A program made the position numbers and the translations under genes. Below, in pieces: positions 16,762 through 25,251 of a stretch of DNA of 64,000 bases (position 1 is the stretch's first letter; every line of letters begins with the position of its first letter). The notes under the pieces are model-generated. The model was given only the letters and a program-made list of their open reading frames with translations. It was not told where the DNA came from and ran no database searches. The stretch is from CAXTSE01 sp964246985. Lineage in GTDB: Bacteria > Actinomycetota > Actinomycetes > Actinomycetales > Microbacteriaceae. Location of the stretch: assembly GCA_964246985.1 (NCBI GenBank), contig CAXTSE010000005.1:62001-126000 (forward strand). The letters run 5' to 3'.

Positions 16762-18042
16762 ATGCCGAACGCCAGCAGATCGTCTTCTCGCCTCGCGCTC
16801 CTGGCTCTGGCGGTGGGCATGCTGACGCTGGCTGTGGCGTTGCCCGCACAGGCGGCGCTTCCGACCGAGTGCACGCAGGCTCCCGGCACCGGGAATGTCA
16901 CGTGCACGTACCCCGCGGGCGCGGGCGCCAGCGAGACCCCGCTGCTGGTGCCGGCGGGGGTGACCAGCCTCCACGTCGTCGCGCTCGGCGGCACTCCTGG
17001 GAACACGGGTGGCGGGGTCGGCGGCCGCGGTGCGTCCGTCGTCGCCGACGTCGCGGTGGTGCCGGGCACCACACTGTACGTCGACGTCAACGTCGGAGGC
17101 GGAGCCCGCGGGGGCGGTGGGACCGCCGGCGGCGGCGCATCCGACCTGCGCACGTGCTCGAGCAGTGCAGCCTGCGGTGCCTTCGGCACCCTCGCTGATC
17201 CGCGTCTGATCGTGGCGGGCGGTGGCGGTGGCGCCGGGGCTGCGGGCGGCGGCGGCAACGGCGGTGCAGGTGGCGCCGGCGTCAGCACGACGTGCAACAT
17301 CGCCGGCGCCGGCGGCAACGGACGAGCGGGCACGTTCCGCGGCACCGGTGGCGGCGGCGGGTCATGCGTCGGCGGCGGAGCGGCCGGAATCGGCTCCGGC
17401 GGCACCAACGGGATCGCGGGGACCGCCGGACAGGGCGGCGCCGGGTCCGCCTCGGGGCAGGGTGCCGGTGGTGGCGGCGGCGGCTACTTCGGCGGCGGTG
17501 GTGGTGGCGGCGACGGCATCCCAGGAAATGCAGGAGGCGGTGGCGGCGGTTCGAGCTTCGCCGCGTCGACGCTCACCAACGTGGTCATGTCGGCCGCACC
17601 CACCTCGGCCGCCTCGGTGACGATCACCTTCGTCCGCCCGGCTGCTCAGCTGGCGATCACCCCGTCGAGCGCGACCATCGCCGACGGAGCGAGCCAGGCG
17701 TTCACGGTGAGCGCACTCGACAGCGACGGCAACGTCATCGGCGACGTGACCACCGCGACCACTCTCACCATCTCCGGCGGAGGCAGTTGCGCCGGGGCCA
17801 CCTGCACAGCGATCGGGGCCGGCGCCCACACGGTGACGGCCACCGATGGTCAGCTGACGACGACGGCCACGCTCACCGCACTCGCGGCCGCAGCGCCTCC
17901 GTCCGCACCGGCCTCAGGCGCGGCCCCAGAGCTGGCCGCGACCGGCGCAGATCCGCAGGGTGAGCTCTGGCTCGGCGCATCTCTGCTGATCATCTCCGGC
18001 GCAGCGCTGGTTCTCGCCGGCCGACGCACCCGATCTCAGTAG
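16762..18042 (+). CDS. glycine-rich cell-surface protein with LAATG sorting signal
   Basis: The 426-residue exported protein begins with a Sec signal peptide (residues 1-33, cleavage near PAQAA). Residues ~35-300 form a glycine-rich domain with many GGGG runs and a few Cys. An Ig-like beta domain follows (about 300-375, starting near QLAITPSSATI). The C terminus has LAATG, a hydrophobic helix and a basic tail (GRRTRSQ), the layout of a sortase substrate; LAxTG is the motif used by class E sortases in actinobacteria. It is probably covalently attached to the wall. The ATG at 16762 is chosen because GGAAGG lies ~10 bp upstream and the signal peptide starts there. No sortase gene is nearby. Confidence 0.82.
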   Translation: MPNASRSSSRLALLALAVGMLTLAVALPAQAALPTECTQAPGTGNVTCTYPAGAGASETPLLVPAGVTSLHVVALGGTPGNTGGGVGGRGASVVADVAVVPGTTLYVDVNVGGGARGGGGTAGGGASDLRTCSSSAACGAFGTLADPRLIVAGGGGGAGAAGGGGNGGAGGAGVSTTCNIAGAGGNGRAGTFRGTGGGGGSCVGGGAAGIGSGGTNGIAGTAGQGGAGSASGQGAGGGGGGYFGGGGGGGDGIPGNAGGGGGGSSFAASTLTNVVMSAAPTSAASVTITFVRPAAQLAITPSSATIADGASQAFTVSALDSDGNVIGDVTTATTLTISGGGSCAGATCTAIGAGAHTVTATDGQLTTTATLTALAAAAPPSAPASGAAPELAATGADPQGELWLGASLLIISGAALVLAGRRTRSQ

Positions 18043-18338
18043 TCGATGTCGTAGAACCCGCCGAACGGCGCGTCGCTGTCGCCGGTGTCGCGCGGGTCGA
18101 ACTGCACGGTCTCGACCGAGAGAACGATGCGCGTACGGGAGTTCACCAGCACGCTCACCCCGCGGTTGCCGAGGACGACGAACTCCACGAACCGCCCCTG
18201 CGATGCAGAGGCATCCTCGATGCGCCGCTTGAGGTCGTCGACGTCCTGGTCCTGGGCGAGCATGAAGCGGACACCGTCGGCGTCGACCATCGTGCGCACC
18301 ATCGTCGTGGCACCGGGCGCAGCAGTCGGTTCGCTCAT
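18036..18338 (-). CDS. small conserved protein of unknown function
   Basis: This 100-residue acidic, soluble protein has no recognised domain. The middle part alternates short beta-like strands (FVEFVVLG, VSVLVNS, RIVLSVETV), suggesting a small beta-rich fold, and the C terminus is Asp/Gly-rich, ending in DIDY. It lies 9 bp downstream of dedA on the same strand and probably shares its transcript. Its stop overlaps the converging surface-protein gene by 7 bp. Conservation is suspected but not verified. Confidence 0.7.
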   Translation of the reverse strand: MSEPTAAPGATTMVRTMVDADGVRFMLAQDQDVDDLKRRIEDASASQGRFVEFVVLGNRGVSVLVNSRTRIVLSVETVQFDPRDTGDSDAPFGGFYDIDY

Positions 18339-18347
18339 GCGTGCACC

Positions 18348-19013
18348 CTACGACTCATTGCCCGGCACGGGAACGGCCTTGCGTGAGCGGCCCTTGCGCA
18401 GTCGCCGCACCACGAGCCACAGGACGACCCCCGCGATGGCGGCGTACACGGCGTAGTTCAGGACGTTCGAATACCGCTCGATCAGCTCGTACTGGCTGCC
18501 GAGGAGCGAGCCCAGCACGATGAGGAGCGAGTTCCAGACGGCGCTGCCGAGGGTGGTGAGCGCGGCGAACACGGCCAGGTTCATCCGTGCGGCGCCGGCG
18601 GGCAGCGAGATCAGGCTCCGCACGCCGGGGATGAGCCGCCCGAAGAAGATGGCCGGCTTCCCGTGGCGGTCGAACCAGCCGGCGGCCCTCTCGAAGTCCT
18701 CCCGATCGACCAGCGGCAGCCGCGCCAGCAGCCGGATCGCTCGCTCGCGCCCCAGCGCGGCCCCGAGAGCGTAGAGGATCAGGGCACCGGCGAGCGACCC
18801 GAGGGTGCTCGTGATGATGACGAGCACGAGGCTCAGGGAGCCCTGCGACGAGAGAAACCCGGCCAACGGCAGGATCACCTCGCTGGGGATCGGCGGGAAC
18901 ACGGTCTCGAGCAGCGTCAGGAACCCGACGCCCCATTCGCCGATGGCGTCGATGACGGTGGCGGCGAATCCGACAAGGCCGCCGAGCTCACCGGGGTCGG
19001 ATGCGATCATCAT
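18348..19013 (-). CDS. DedA family membrane protein
   Basis: This 221-residue polytopic protein has the DedA signatures ETVFPPIPSEVILPLAGF (about 35-52) and FGRLIPGVRSLISLPAGAARM (about 120-140), plus four to five hydrophobic segments. DedA proteins are proposed lipid flippases or transporters that use the proton gradient and affect undecaprenyl-phosphate or phospholipid recycling. The ATG at 19013 starts the conserved part; the frame is open further upstream but without homology. It is divergent from thrS, with starts 67 bp apart. Confidence 0.9.
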   Translation of the reverse strand: MMIASDPGELGGLVGFAATVIDAIGEWGVGFLTLLETVFPPIPSEVILPLAGFLSSQGSLSLVLVIITSTLGSLAGALILYALGAALGRERAIRLLARLPLVDREDFERAAGWFDRHGKPAIFFGRLIPGVRSLISLPAGAARMNLAVFAALTTLGSAVWNSLLIVLGSLLGSQYELIERYSNVLNYAVYAAIAGVVLWLVVRRLRKGRSRKAVPVPGNES

Positions 19014-19080
19014 GCGTCGAGCGTGGCAGAGGATTCTGGGTGACGGCCCGACCCTCGGTCGCGCCGCTAAAGTCGTACGG

Positions 19081-21036
19081 GTGAGCGCGCAGACCGGATT
19101 CGACCTCTTTCCCGACCGCGCCGTCGTCGCCCTCCGCGTCAACGGCGAGCTGAAGGACAAGGTCACGACGGTCACCGAGTCCGACACCGTCGAGCCGGTG
19201 ATGATCGACTCGCCCGAGGGCCTCAGCATCCTCCGTCACTCGACCGCGCACGTCATGGCGCAGGCCGTGCAGAAGATCAACCCGGACGCGAAGCTCGGCA
19301 TCGGCCCGCCCGTCACCGACGGCTTCTACTACGACTTCGACGTCGAGACCCCGTTCACCCCGGAGGACCTGAAGGCCATCCAGAAGGAGATGGACCGCAT
19401 CATCCGCTCCGGCCAGCGCTTCGTCCGCCGCGTGGTCACCGACGACGAGGCGCGCGCCGAGCTCGCGGGCGAGCCGTACAAGCTCGAGCTGATCGGTCTG
19501 AAGGGCGGCGACGCCGACGCAGGCCAGGACGGCGAGAACGTCGAGGTCGGCGGGGCCGAGCTCACGATCTACGACAACGTCTCGAAGGACGGCGAGGTCG
19601 TCTGGAAGGATCTCTGCCGCGGACCCCACGTGCCGAGCACCGGCACCATCGGCAGCGGAAGTCAGCTGATGCGCGTCGCCGCCGCCTACTGGCGCGGCAG
19701 CGAGAAGAACAAGCAGCTGCAGCGCATCTACGGCACCGCCTGGCCGACCAAGGACGAGCTGCGCGCGTATACCGCTCGCCTCGAGGAGGCGGCCAAGCGC
19801 GACCACCGCAAGCTCGGCGCCGAGCTCGACCTGTTCTCGTTCCCGGAGGAGATCGGATCGGGTCTGGCGGTCTTCCACCCCAGGGGCGGCATCATCCGCT
19901 CCGAGATCGAGAACTACATGCGCGAGCGCCTCATCGCGCACGACTACGAGCTCGTCAACACCCCGCACATCACCAAGGGCCATCTCTACGAGATCAGCCA
20001 GCACCTCACCTGGTACAAGGACGGGATGTTCCCGGCGATGCACCTGGATGAGGAGGTCGACGCAGAGGGGCACGTCACCCGTCAGGGCCAGGACTACTAC
20101 CTGAAGCCCATGAACTGCCCCATGCACAACCTCATCTATCGGGCGCGCGGACGCAGCTACCGCGAGCTGCCGCTGCGGCTCGCCGAGTTCGGCACCGTCT
20201 ACCGGTACGAGAAGTCGGGAACCCTCAGCGGCCTGACCCGCGTGCGCGGTCTGACGCAGGACGACGCCCACATCTACGTCACAGCCGACCAGGTGAAGGA
20301 CGAGATCAAGAGCCAGCTGGACTTCGTGTTCGAGACCCTGCGCGGCTACGGACTCGACGACTTCTACCTCGAGCTGTCGACCCGCGACCCCGAGAAGTCG
20401 GTGGGAACAGACGAGCAGTGGGAGGACGCGACCGAGACCCTCCGCGAGGTCGCCGAGGAGTCGGGGCTCGAGCTCGTCGCCGACCCCGGCGGTGCCGCGT
20501 TCTACGGCCCGAAGATCTCGGTGCAGGCTCGCGACGCGATCGGACGCACCTGGCAGCTGTCCACGGTGCAGCTCGACTTCAACCAGCCTGCGCTGTTCGA
20601 GCTCGAGTACGCGGCCTCCGACGGATCGCGTCAGCAGCCGATCATGATCCACCGCGCGCTGCTGGGGTCGATCGAGCGGTTCTTCGCGATCCTGCTCGAG
20701 CACTACGCCGGCGCCTTCCCGGTCTGGCTGTCGCCCGTGCAGGTGGTCGGCATCCCGGTCGCCGAGGAGTACGCCGACTACCTCGGCGACATCATCGCGC
20801 AGCTCAAATCGGGCGGGGTGCGCGCCGAGCTCGATCGGAGCGACGATCGGATGCAGAAGAAGATCCGGACGCACACTCAGGCGAAGGTGCCGTTCCAGCT
20901 GATCGCCGGTGAGCAGGACCGCGCGGCGGGCACCGTGAGCTTCCGGTTCCGCGACGGCACGCAGGACAACGGGATCGCCGTCGACGAGGCCGTGCGCCGC
21001 GTCCGCGAGGCGATAGCGACCAAGGCCCAGGTCTGA
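19081..21036 (+). CDS. thrS: threonine--tRNA ligase
   Basis: The 651-residue class II synthetase charges tRNA-Thr. From the N terminus it has a shortened TGS-like region, an editing domain starting at HSTAHVMAQAV with the HxxxH zinc-type motif, and the catalytic core with MNCPMHN (zinc Cys), motif 2 YRYEKSGTLSGLTRVRGLTQ and motif 3 HRALLGSIERFFAILLEHY. A C-terminal anticodon-binding domain follows. The start is a GTG at 19081; no better upstream start restores a full TGS domain. The gene heads an operon with the HIT gene, 3 bp downstream. Confidence 0.95.
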   Translation: MSAQTGFDLFPDRAVVALRVNGELKDKVTTVTESDTVEPVMIDSPEGLSILRHSTAHVMAQAVQKINPDAKLGIGPPVTDGFYYDFDVETPFTPEDLKAIQKEMDRIIRSGQRFVRRVVTDDEARAELAGEPYKLELIGLKGGDADAGQDGENVEVGGAELTIYDNVSKDGEVVWKDLCRGPHVPSTGTIGSGSQLMRVAAAYWRGSEKNKQLQRIYGTAWPTKDELRAYTARLEEAAKRDHRKLGAELDLFSFPEEIGSGLAVFHPRGGIIRSEIENYMRERLIAHDYELVNTPHITKGHLYEISQHLTWYKDGMFPAMHLDEEVDAEGHVTRQGQDYYLKPMNCPMHNLIYRARGRSYRELPLRLAEFGTVYRYEKSGTLSGLTRVRGLTQDDAHIYVTADQVKDEIKSQLDFVFETLRGYGLDDFYLELSTRDPEKSVGTDEQWEDATETLREVAEESGLELVADPGGAAFYGPKISVQARDAIGRTWQLSTVQLDFNQPALFELEYAASDGSRQQPIMIHRALLGSIERFFAILLEHYAGAFPVWLSPVQVVGIPVAEEYADYLGDIIAQLKSGGVRAELDRSDDRMQKKIRTHTQAKVPFQLIAGEQDRAAGTVSFRFRDGTQDNGIAVDEAVRRVREAIATKAQV

Positions 21037-21039
21037 CCC

Positions 21040-21603
21040 GTGAAGGACTACGACGGGACCGAGTATCCGGACGTCGAGTCGAGCGCCGACTTCGCCGGGG
21101 TGCCCGACGGGTTCCAACGGCTCTGGACGCCGCATCGCATCGCCTACATCGAGGGCGGAGGTCGCCCCGATGACGGCGGCTGCGTGTTCTGCGTCGCGCC
21201 CTCCATGTCCGACGAGCAGGCGCTCATCGTGCATCGGGGCGACCTGGTGTACGCGCTGCTGAATCTGTTCCCGTACAACAGCGGGCACCTGCTGGTCGTG
21301 CCCTACAGGCACTTCGCCACGTATGACACGGCGACGCCGGAGGAGACGGCCGAGATGGCGAGTGTGACGCAGGACGCCATGCGCACGATCGCGGCGACGT
21401 CACGGACCGACGGGTTCAACATCGGCATGAACCAGGGCGCGATCGCCGGCGCCGGCATCGCGGCGCATCTGCACCAGCACGTGGTGCCGCGGTGGGCGGC
21501 CGATGCGAACTTCTTCCCGATCATCGCCCGGACGAAGGCGCTGCCCCGCCTCCTCGGTGATGTGCGCGAGGAGCTCGCGCGGGCCTGGCCCGCCGCGAGC
21601 TAG
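21040..21603 (+). CDS. HIT family hydrolase/phosphorylase
   Basis: This 187-residue histidine-triad protein has the catalytic HLHQHVVPRW motif (about 150) and a CVFC pair (about 49-52) that resembles a zinc site. HIT enzymes of this type act on dinucleoside polyphosphates such as Ap4A or on AMP conjugates. The link to thrS makes sense because aminoacyl-tRNA synthetases make Ap4A. It starts at a GTG 3 bp after thrS. In many actinobacteria the next gene is pgsA, but here pdxY converges instead, sharing CTAG at the stop. Confidence 0.88.
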   Translation: MKDYDGTEYPDVESSADFAGVPDGFQRLWTPHRIAYIEGGGRPDDGGCVFCVAPSMSDEQALIVHRGDLVYALLNLFPYNSGHLLVVPYRHFATYDTATPEETAEMASVTQDAMRTIAATSRTDGFNIGMNQGAIAGAGIAAHLHQHVVPRWAADANFFPIIARTKALPRLLGDVREELARAWPAAS

Positions 21604-22460
21604 AGCCGGCGCACCTCGAACTGCATCCGCGGGTGCGCGTACGACTCCTGCGCCTCCACGAGCTGCAGCTCGCGCTCGCCCGACCCGAGCGTCCGCTCGA
21701 GCAGGTCGAACACGCTCGAAGCCGTGCGGGCGAGGGCGATGGACGCGTCCTTCGTCTCGACGTAGTGCGCGGTGAAGAGCGCGGCCGTCACGTCGCCCGA
21801 TCCGTTGGCCTTGAAGGGCAGGTGCGGTGTCTGCACGATCCAGGACCCTGCATCGTCGACGACGAGCATCTCGATGGTCCCCTCCTCGCGGTCCGGACGC
21901 TCGACGCTCGTCACCAGGACGGTGCGCGGACCCATGGCCCGCGCGAGCTCGACCGAGGCCAGCGTCGACTCGATGGTGTCGGGCTCGGTACCGGTCAGGA
22001 AGCCCAACTCGAACTGGTTGGGCGTGATGATGTCAGCGACGGGGACGACCCGCTCGCGCAGCAGCACCGGGATCGCGGGGGCGACGAAGCATCCGGACTT
22101 CGCGTTGCCCATGACCGGATCGCACGCGTACACCGCGTCCGGATTGGCCGCCTTGACGCGGGCGACGGCATCGATGATCACGTCGCCGATGCCCTCCCCG
22201 CCCTGGTAGCCCGAGAGCACGGCATCGATCTGGCCGAAGACTCCGCGCTCCTCGATGCCGGTGATCACCTCGCGGACGTCGTCGGGCGAGATGAGCGGTC
22301 CGCGCCAGGCTCCGTAGCCCGTGTGGTTGGAGAAGTTCACGGTGTAGACGGGGAGCACCTCCACTCCGATGCGCTGGAGGGGGAACACGGCCGCGGAGTT
22401 GCCCACGTGGCCGAACGCGACGGCGGACTGGATCGACAGGATCTTCACCGTCTCGATCAT
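21600..22460 (-). CDS. pdxY: pyridoxal kinase PdxY
   Basis: This 286-residue ribokinase-fold enzyme phosphorylates pyridoxal (and possibly other B6 vitamers) in salvage of PLP. It shows the early SAVAFGHVGNSAAVFPLQRIG segment split around residue 15, TPNQFELGFLTG (about 150-160), and the anion-hole and catalytic base in KANGSGDVTAALF (about 220). The ATG at 22460 fits the family start. It is divergent from pdxS, so salvage and de novo B6 genes share a 70-bp intergenic region. Its stop overlaps that of the HIT gene. Confidence 0.93.
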   Translation of the reverse strand: MIETVKILSIQSAVAFGHVGNSAAVFPLQRIGVEVLPVYTVNFSNHTGYGAWRGPLISPDDVREVITGIEERGVFGQIDAVLSGYQGGEGIGDVIIDAVARVKAANPDAVYACDPVMGNAKSGCFVAPAIPVLLRERVVPVADIITPNQFELGFLTGTEPDTIESTLASVELARAMGPRTVLVTSVERPDREEGTIEMLVVDDAGSWIVQTPHLPFKANGSGDVTAALFTAHYVETKDASIALARTASSVFDLLERTLGSGERELQLVEAQESYAHPRMQFEVRRL

Positions 22461-22530
22461 GCCACTTGCCTGCCGATTGGCCTGGTTAGCGGCGGGCGGT
22501 CGCGATCCACCTGGTCCTACGATCTGAAAC

Positions 22531-23442
22531 ATGACCGAGACAGCACCCACCGCAGCAGCCACCGACCTGGGCACCAGCCGCGTCAAGCGCGGTCTGGCCG
22601 AGATGCTCAAGGGCGGCGTGATCATGGACGTCGTGACGGCCGAGCAGGCTCGCATCGCCGAGGACGCGGGTGCCGTCGCGGTCATGGCGCTCGAGCGGGT
22701 GCCCGCCGACATCCGGGCGCAGGGCGGCGTGGCGCGCATGAGCGACCCCGACCTGATCGACGCGATCATCGCCGAGGTGTCGATCCCGGTCATGGCGAAG
22801 GCGCGTATCGGCCACTTCGTCGAGGCGCGGGTGCTGCAGACGCTCGGCGTCGACTACATCGACGAGTCCGAGGTGCTGAGCCCGGCCGACTACGTCAACC
22901 ACATCGACAAGTGGCCCTTCACCGTCCCGTTCGTCTGCGGTGCGACCAACCTGGGCGAGGCGCTCCGGCGCATCACCGAGGGTGCGGCGATGATCCGCTC
23001 CAAGGGCGAGGCCGGCACCGGCGACGTGTCCGAGGCGACCAAGCACATCCGCACGATCACGGGCGAGATCAACGCGCTGAGGTCGAAGACGAAGGACGAG
23101 CTGTACGTCGCCGCCAAGGAGCTGCAGGCACCGTACGAGCTGGTCGCCGAGGTCGCCGCAACCGGCAAGCTGCCCGTCGTGCTCTTCACCGCGGGCGGCG
23201 TGGCCACGCCGGCCGACGCCGCGCTGATGATGCAGCTCGGCGCCGACGGCGTCTTCGTCGGCTCGGGCATCTTCAAGTCGGGCGACCCGGCCCGGCGCGC
23301 CGCGGCCATCGTCAAGGCGACGACGTTCCACGACGACCCGTCGGTGGTCGCCGAGGCGTCGCGCGGGCTGGGCGAGGCGATGGTGGGCATCAACGTGTCC
23401 GACCTCGCAGCGCCGCACCGCCTCGCCTCGCGTGGCTGGTAG
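22531..23442 (+). CDS. pdxS: pyridoxal 5'-phosphate synthase subunit PdxS
   Basis: This 303-residue TIM-barrel synthase builds PLP from ribose 5-phosphate, glyceraldehyde 3-phosphate and ammonia supplied by PdxT. Visible family signatures include MLKGGVIMDVV, the Lys in VMAKARIGHF (about 90), the second Lys in RSKGEAGTGDV (about 152) and FVGSGIFKSGDP. It forms a dodecamer decorated by PdxT. It overlaps pdxT by 11 bp. Confidence 0.97.
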   Translation: MTETAPTAAATDLGTSRVKRGLAEMLKGGVIMDVVTAEQARIAEDAGAVAVMALERVPADIRAQGGVARMSDPDLIDAIIAEVSIPVMAKARIGHFVEARVLQTLGVDYIDESEVLSPADYVNHIDKWPFTVPFVCGATNLGEALRRITEGAAMIRSKGEAGTGDVSEATKHIRTITGEINALRSKTKDELYVAAKELQAPYELVAEVAATGKLPVVLFTAGGVATPADAALMMQLGADGVFVGSGIFKSGDPARRAAAIVKATTFHDDPSVVAEASRGLGEAMVGINVSDLAAPHRLASRGW

Positions 23443-24031
23443 CGAGCGGCCGCGGGTCGGCGTCCTCGCGCTGCAGGGCGACGTCCGGGAGCACCTGGCG
23501 GTCCTCGACGGGCTCGGCGCGGATGCGGTGCCGGTGCGCCGTGGGAGCGAGCTGGACACGGTCGCGGGGCTGGTGATCCCCGGCGGCGAGTCGAGCGTGA
23601 TGGACAAGCTGTCGCGCCTGTTCGGTCTGGCCGAACCGCTGAAGGCTCGCATCGCATCCGGGATGCCCGTCTACGGCACCTGCGCCGGGCTGATCATGCT
23701 CGCCGACAGGGTGCTCGATGCCGCCCCCGGCCAGCAGAGCCTCGGTGGACTCGATGTCGCCGTGCGCCGCAACGCGTTCGGCACCCAGAACGACTCCTTC
23801 GAGACCGACCTCGAGGTGCCGGCTCTCGGCCCTCCGCCCGTGCACGCCGTCTTCATCCGAGCCCCGGTGATCGCCGAGCTGGGAGAGCGAGCCACGGCCC
23901 TGGCGACGCTCGCCGACGGTCGGGTGGTCGCCGTCGAGCAGGACGCGCTGCTCGGCACCTCCTTCCACCCCGAGATGACCGACGACCTGCGCTTCCACGC
24001 GCGATTCCTCGACAGGGTGCGCGCGCTCTAG
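23432..24031 (+). CDS. pdxT: pyridoxal 5'-phosphate synthase glutaminase subunit PdxT
   Basis: This 199-residue class I glutamine amidotransferase has the nucleophile Cys in YGTCAGLIML (about 84), His-Glu in SFHPEMT (about 178) and the N-terminal GVLALQGDVREH motif. It releases ammonia that is channelled to PdxS. The GTG start at 23432 overlaps pdxS by 11 bp, indicating translational coupling. Confidence 0.96.
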   Translation: MAGSERPRVGVLALQGDVREHLAVLDGLGADAVPVRRGSELDTVAGLVIPGGESSVMDKLSRLFGLAEPLKARIASGMPVYGTCAGLIMLADRVLDAAPGQQSLGGLDVAVRRNAFGTQNDSFETDLEVPALGPPPVHAVFIRAPVIAELGERATALATLADGRVVAVEQDALLGTSFHPEMTDDLRFHARFLDRVRAL

Positions 24032-24054
24032 GTGAGGGGCGGCATGCTGGGGGC

Positions 24055-24660
24055 ATGAAGCTCTATGCCGACTTCCCCGCCCGCCGCACCGCTCAGATCG
24101 CCTCCGATCTCGTCGCGGTCGCGCTCATCGCGCTCGCGATCTGGATCGGCACGATCGTGCACGACGCGGTGGCCGCCCTCGCCCAGTTCGGGCAGTCGCT
24201 CGAGGATGCCGGGGCCGGCTTCGAGCAGAACATGACGGATGCGGGGGACACCCTGGGCGGCATCCCCCTGATCGGCGGGGGCATCCGCGGTCCGTTCGAC
24301 GCCGCGAGCGACGCGGGACAGCAGCTGGCCGCCGCCGGTCAGGCCCAGCAGGATGTCGTGCTCACCACGGCGACCGTGCTCGGGGTCGTCACGGCCCTCA
24401 TCCCCGTCGCGATCGTGCTCGCGATCTGGCTGCCGCGCCGCATCCGCTTCGCCCTGAGGGCCGGCGAGGCGTCGCGCATGGCGCGGCTGCCCGACGGGCC
24501 GGACGTGCTGGCGCTGCGCGCGCTCATGACCGCGGATGCACGGGACCTCGGCGCCGTCGACCGCGAGCCCGTCGCGGGATGGCGCCGCGGAGACGCGCGG
24601 ATCGTGCGCGCGCTGGCGAAAATGGAGCTCCGCGAGGCGGGCGTCCGGCTGCAGTCGTGA
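24055..24660 (+). CDS. hypothetical two-helix membrane protein
   Basis: This 201-residue protein has transmembrane helices at about 15-38 and 101-124, separated by a ~60-residue Gly/Ala/Gln-rich loop probably outside the cell. The C-terminal cytoplasmic tail is ~75 residues and charged. I recognise no named family. It starts 23 bp after pdxT and may be co-transcribed. No function can be assigned. Confidence 0.75.
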   Translation: MKLYADFPARRTAQIASDLVAVALIALAIWIGTIVHDAVAALAQFGQSLEDAGAGFEQNMTDAGDTLGGIPLIGGGIRGPFDAASDAGQQLAAAGQAQQDVVLTTATVLGVVTALIPVAIVLAIWLPRRIRFALRAGEASRMARLPDGPDVLALRALMTADARDLGAVDREPVAGWRRGDARIVRALAKMELREAGVRLQS

Positions 24661-24690
24661 GCGAGCCGGGACCGGGCGGCCGCAGCGCGG

Positions 24691-25143
24691 CTACAGCGTG
24701 TCGGTGCGGAGGATGACGTCGGTCGGCACCGCCGTCGCGACCGCCCGATAGGCCTCCGAACCGCGGACCGCGCGAGCGAACCCGTCGAGCCCGGCGGGGG
24801 AGAAGCACCACGCGTGCCCGCGGCCCAGGGCGCGCCGTGCCGGCGTCCAGCGGTAGGCGAGGCACAGGGTGAGCTGAGTGATGGGCTCGGCATCCTCACG
24901 GATGAGCTGCCGCGTCAGCCCGATGGTGAACCGGGCGGCGTCGGCATCCGGACCCCACTGCCAGAGCAGACCGTCGCCCTCGTCGCTGACGCGCGCGTGC
25001 TGAGCGCGCATCCGCCGGTAGAAGTCGAACCCGAGGCCCATCGCCTCGGCAGTGCGCATCGAGGGGATGTCATGCCCGCCCTCGGCCGCCAGCCGTCGCA
25101 GCGCGTTCTCGGCGTAGGCGATACGGAACCAGCGGGTCGGCAT
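24691..25143 (-). CDS. hypothetical soluble protein
   Basis: This 150-residue protein has no recognised domain. It begins MPTRWFRIAYAENALRRLA and contains a central Gly-Leu-Gly-Phe-Asp-Phe-Tyr-Arg segment and a conserved-looking LCLAYRWTPARRALGRG stretch. It has no signal peptide or membrane helix. It is divergent from yebC and converges with the preceding membrane gene. Codon usage matches its neighbours, so I think it is real, but nothing points to a function. Confidence 0.65.
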   Translation of the reverse strand: MPTRWFRIAYAENALRRLAAEGGHDIPSMRTAEAMGLGFDFYRRMRAQHARVSDEGDGLLWQWGPDADAARFTIGLTRQLIREDAEPITQLTLCLAYRWTPARRALGRGHAWCFSPAGLDGFARAVRGSEAYRAVATAVPTDVILRTDTL

Positions 25144-25251
25144 CCCGAGAGCCTAATGGGAGGGCGCGGGACACGCCCTGGGTAGGATCGACGGTGGATT
25201 CCGACACGCCGCGTCACGGCTGCCGCGTCCGCGAGAACGAGAAGGAGCACC

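Noticed and set aside
17009..17963. Alternative-frame proteins inside the glycine-rich gene
   Set aside because: They arise from repetitive GGC/GGT codons read in other frames and are Arg-, Ala- or Pro-rich without structure.
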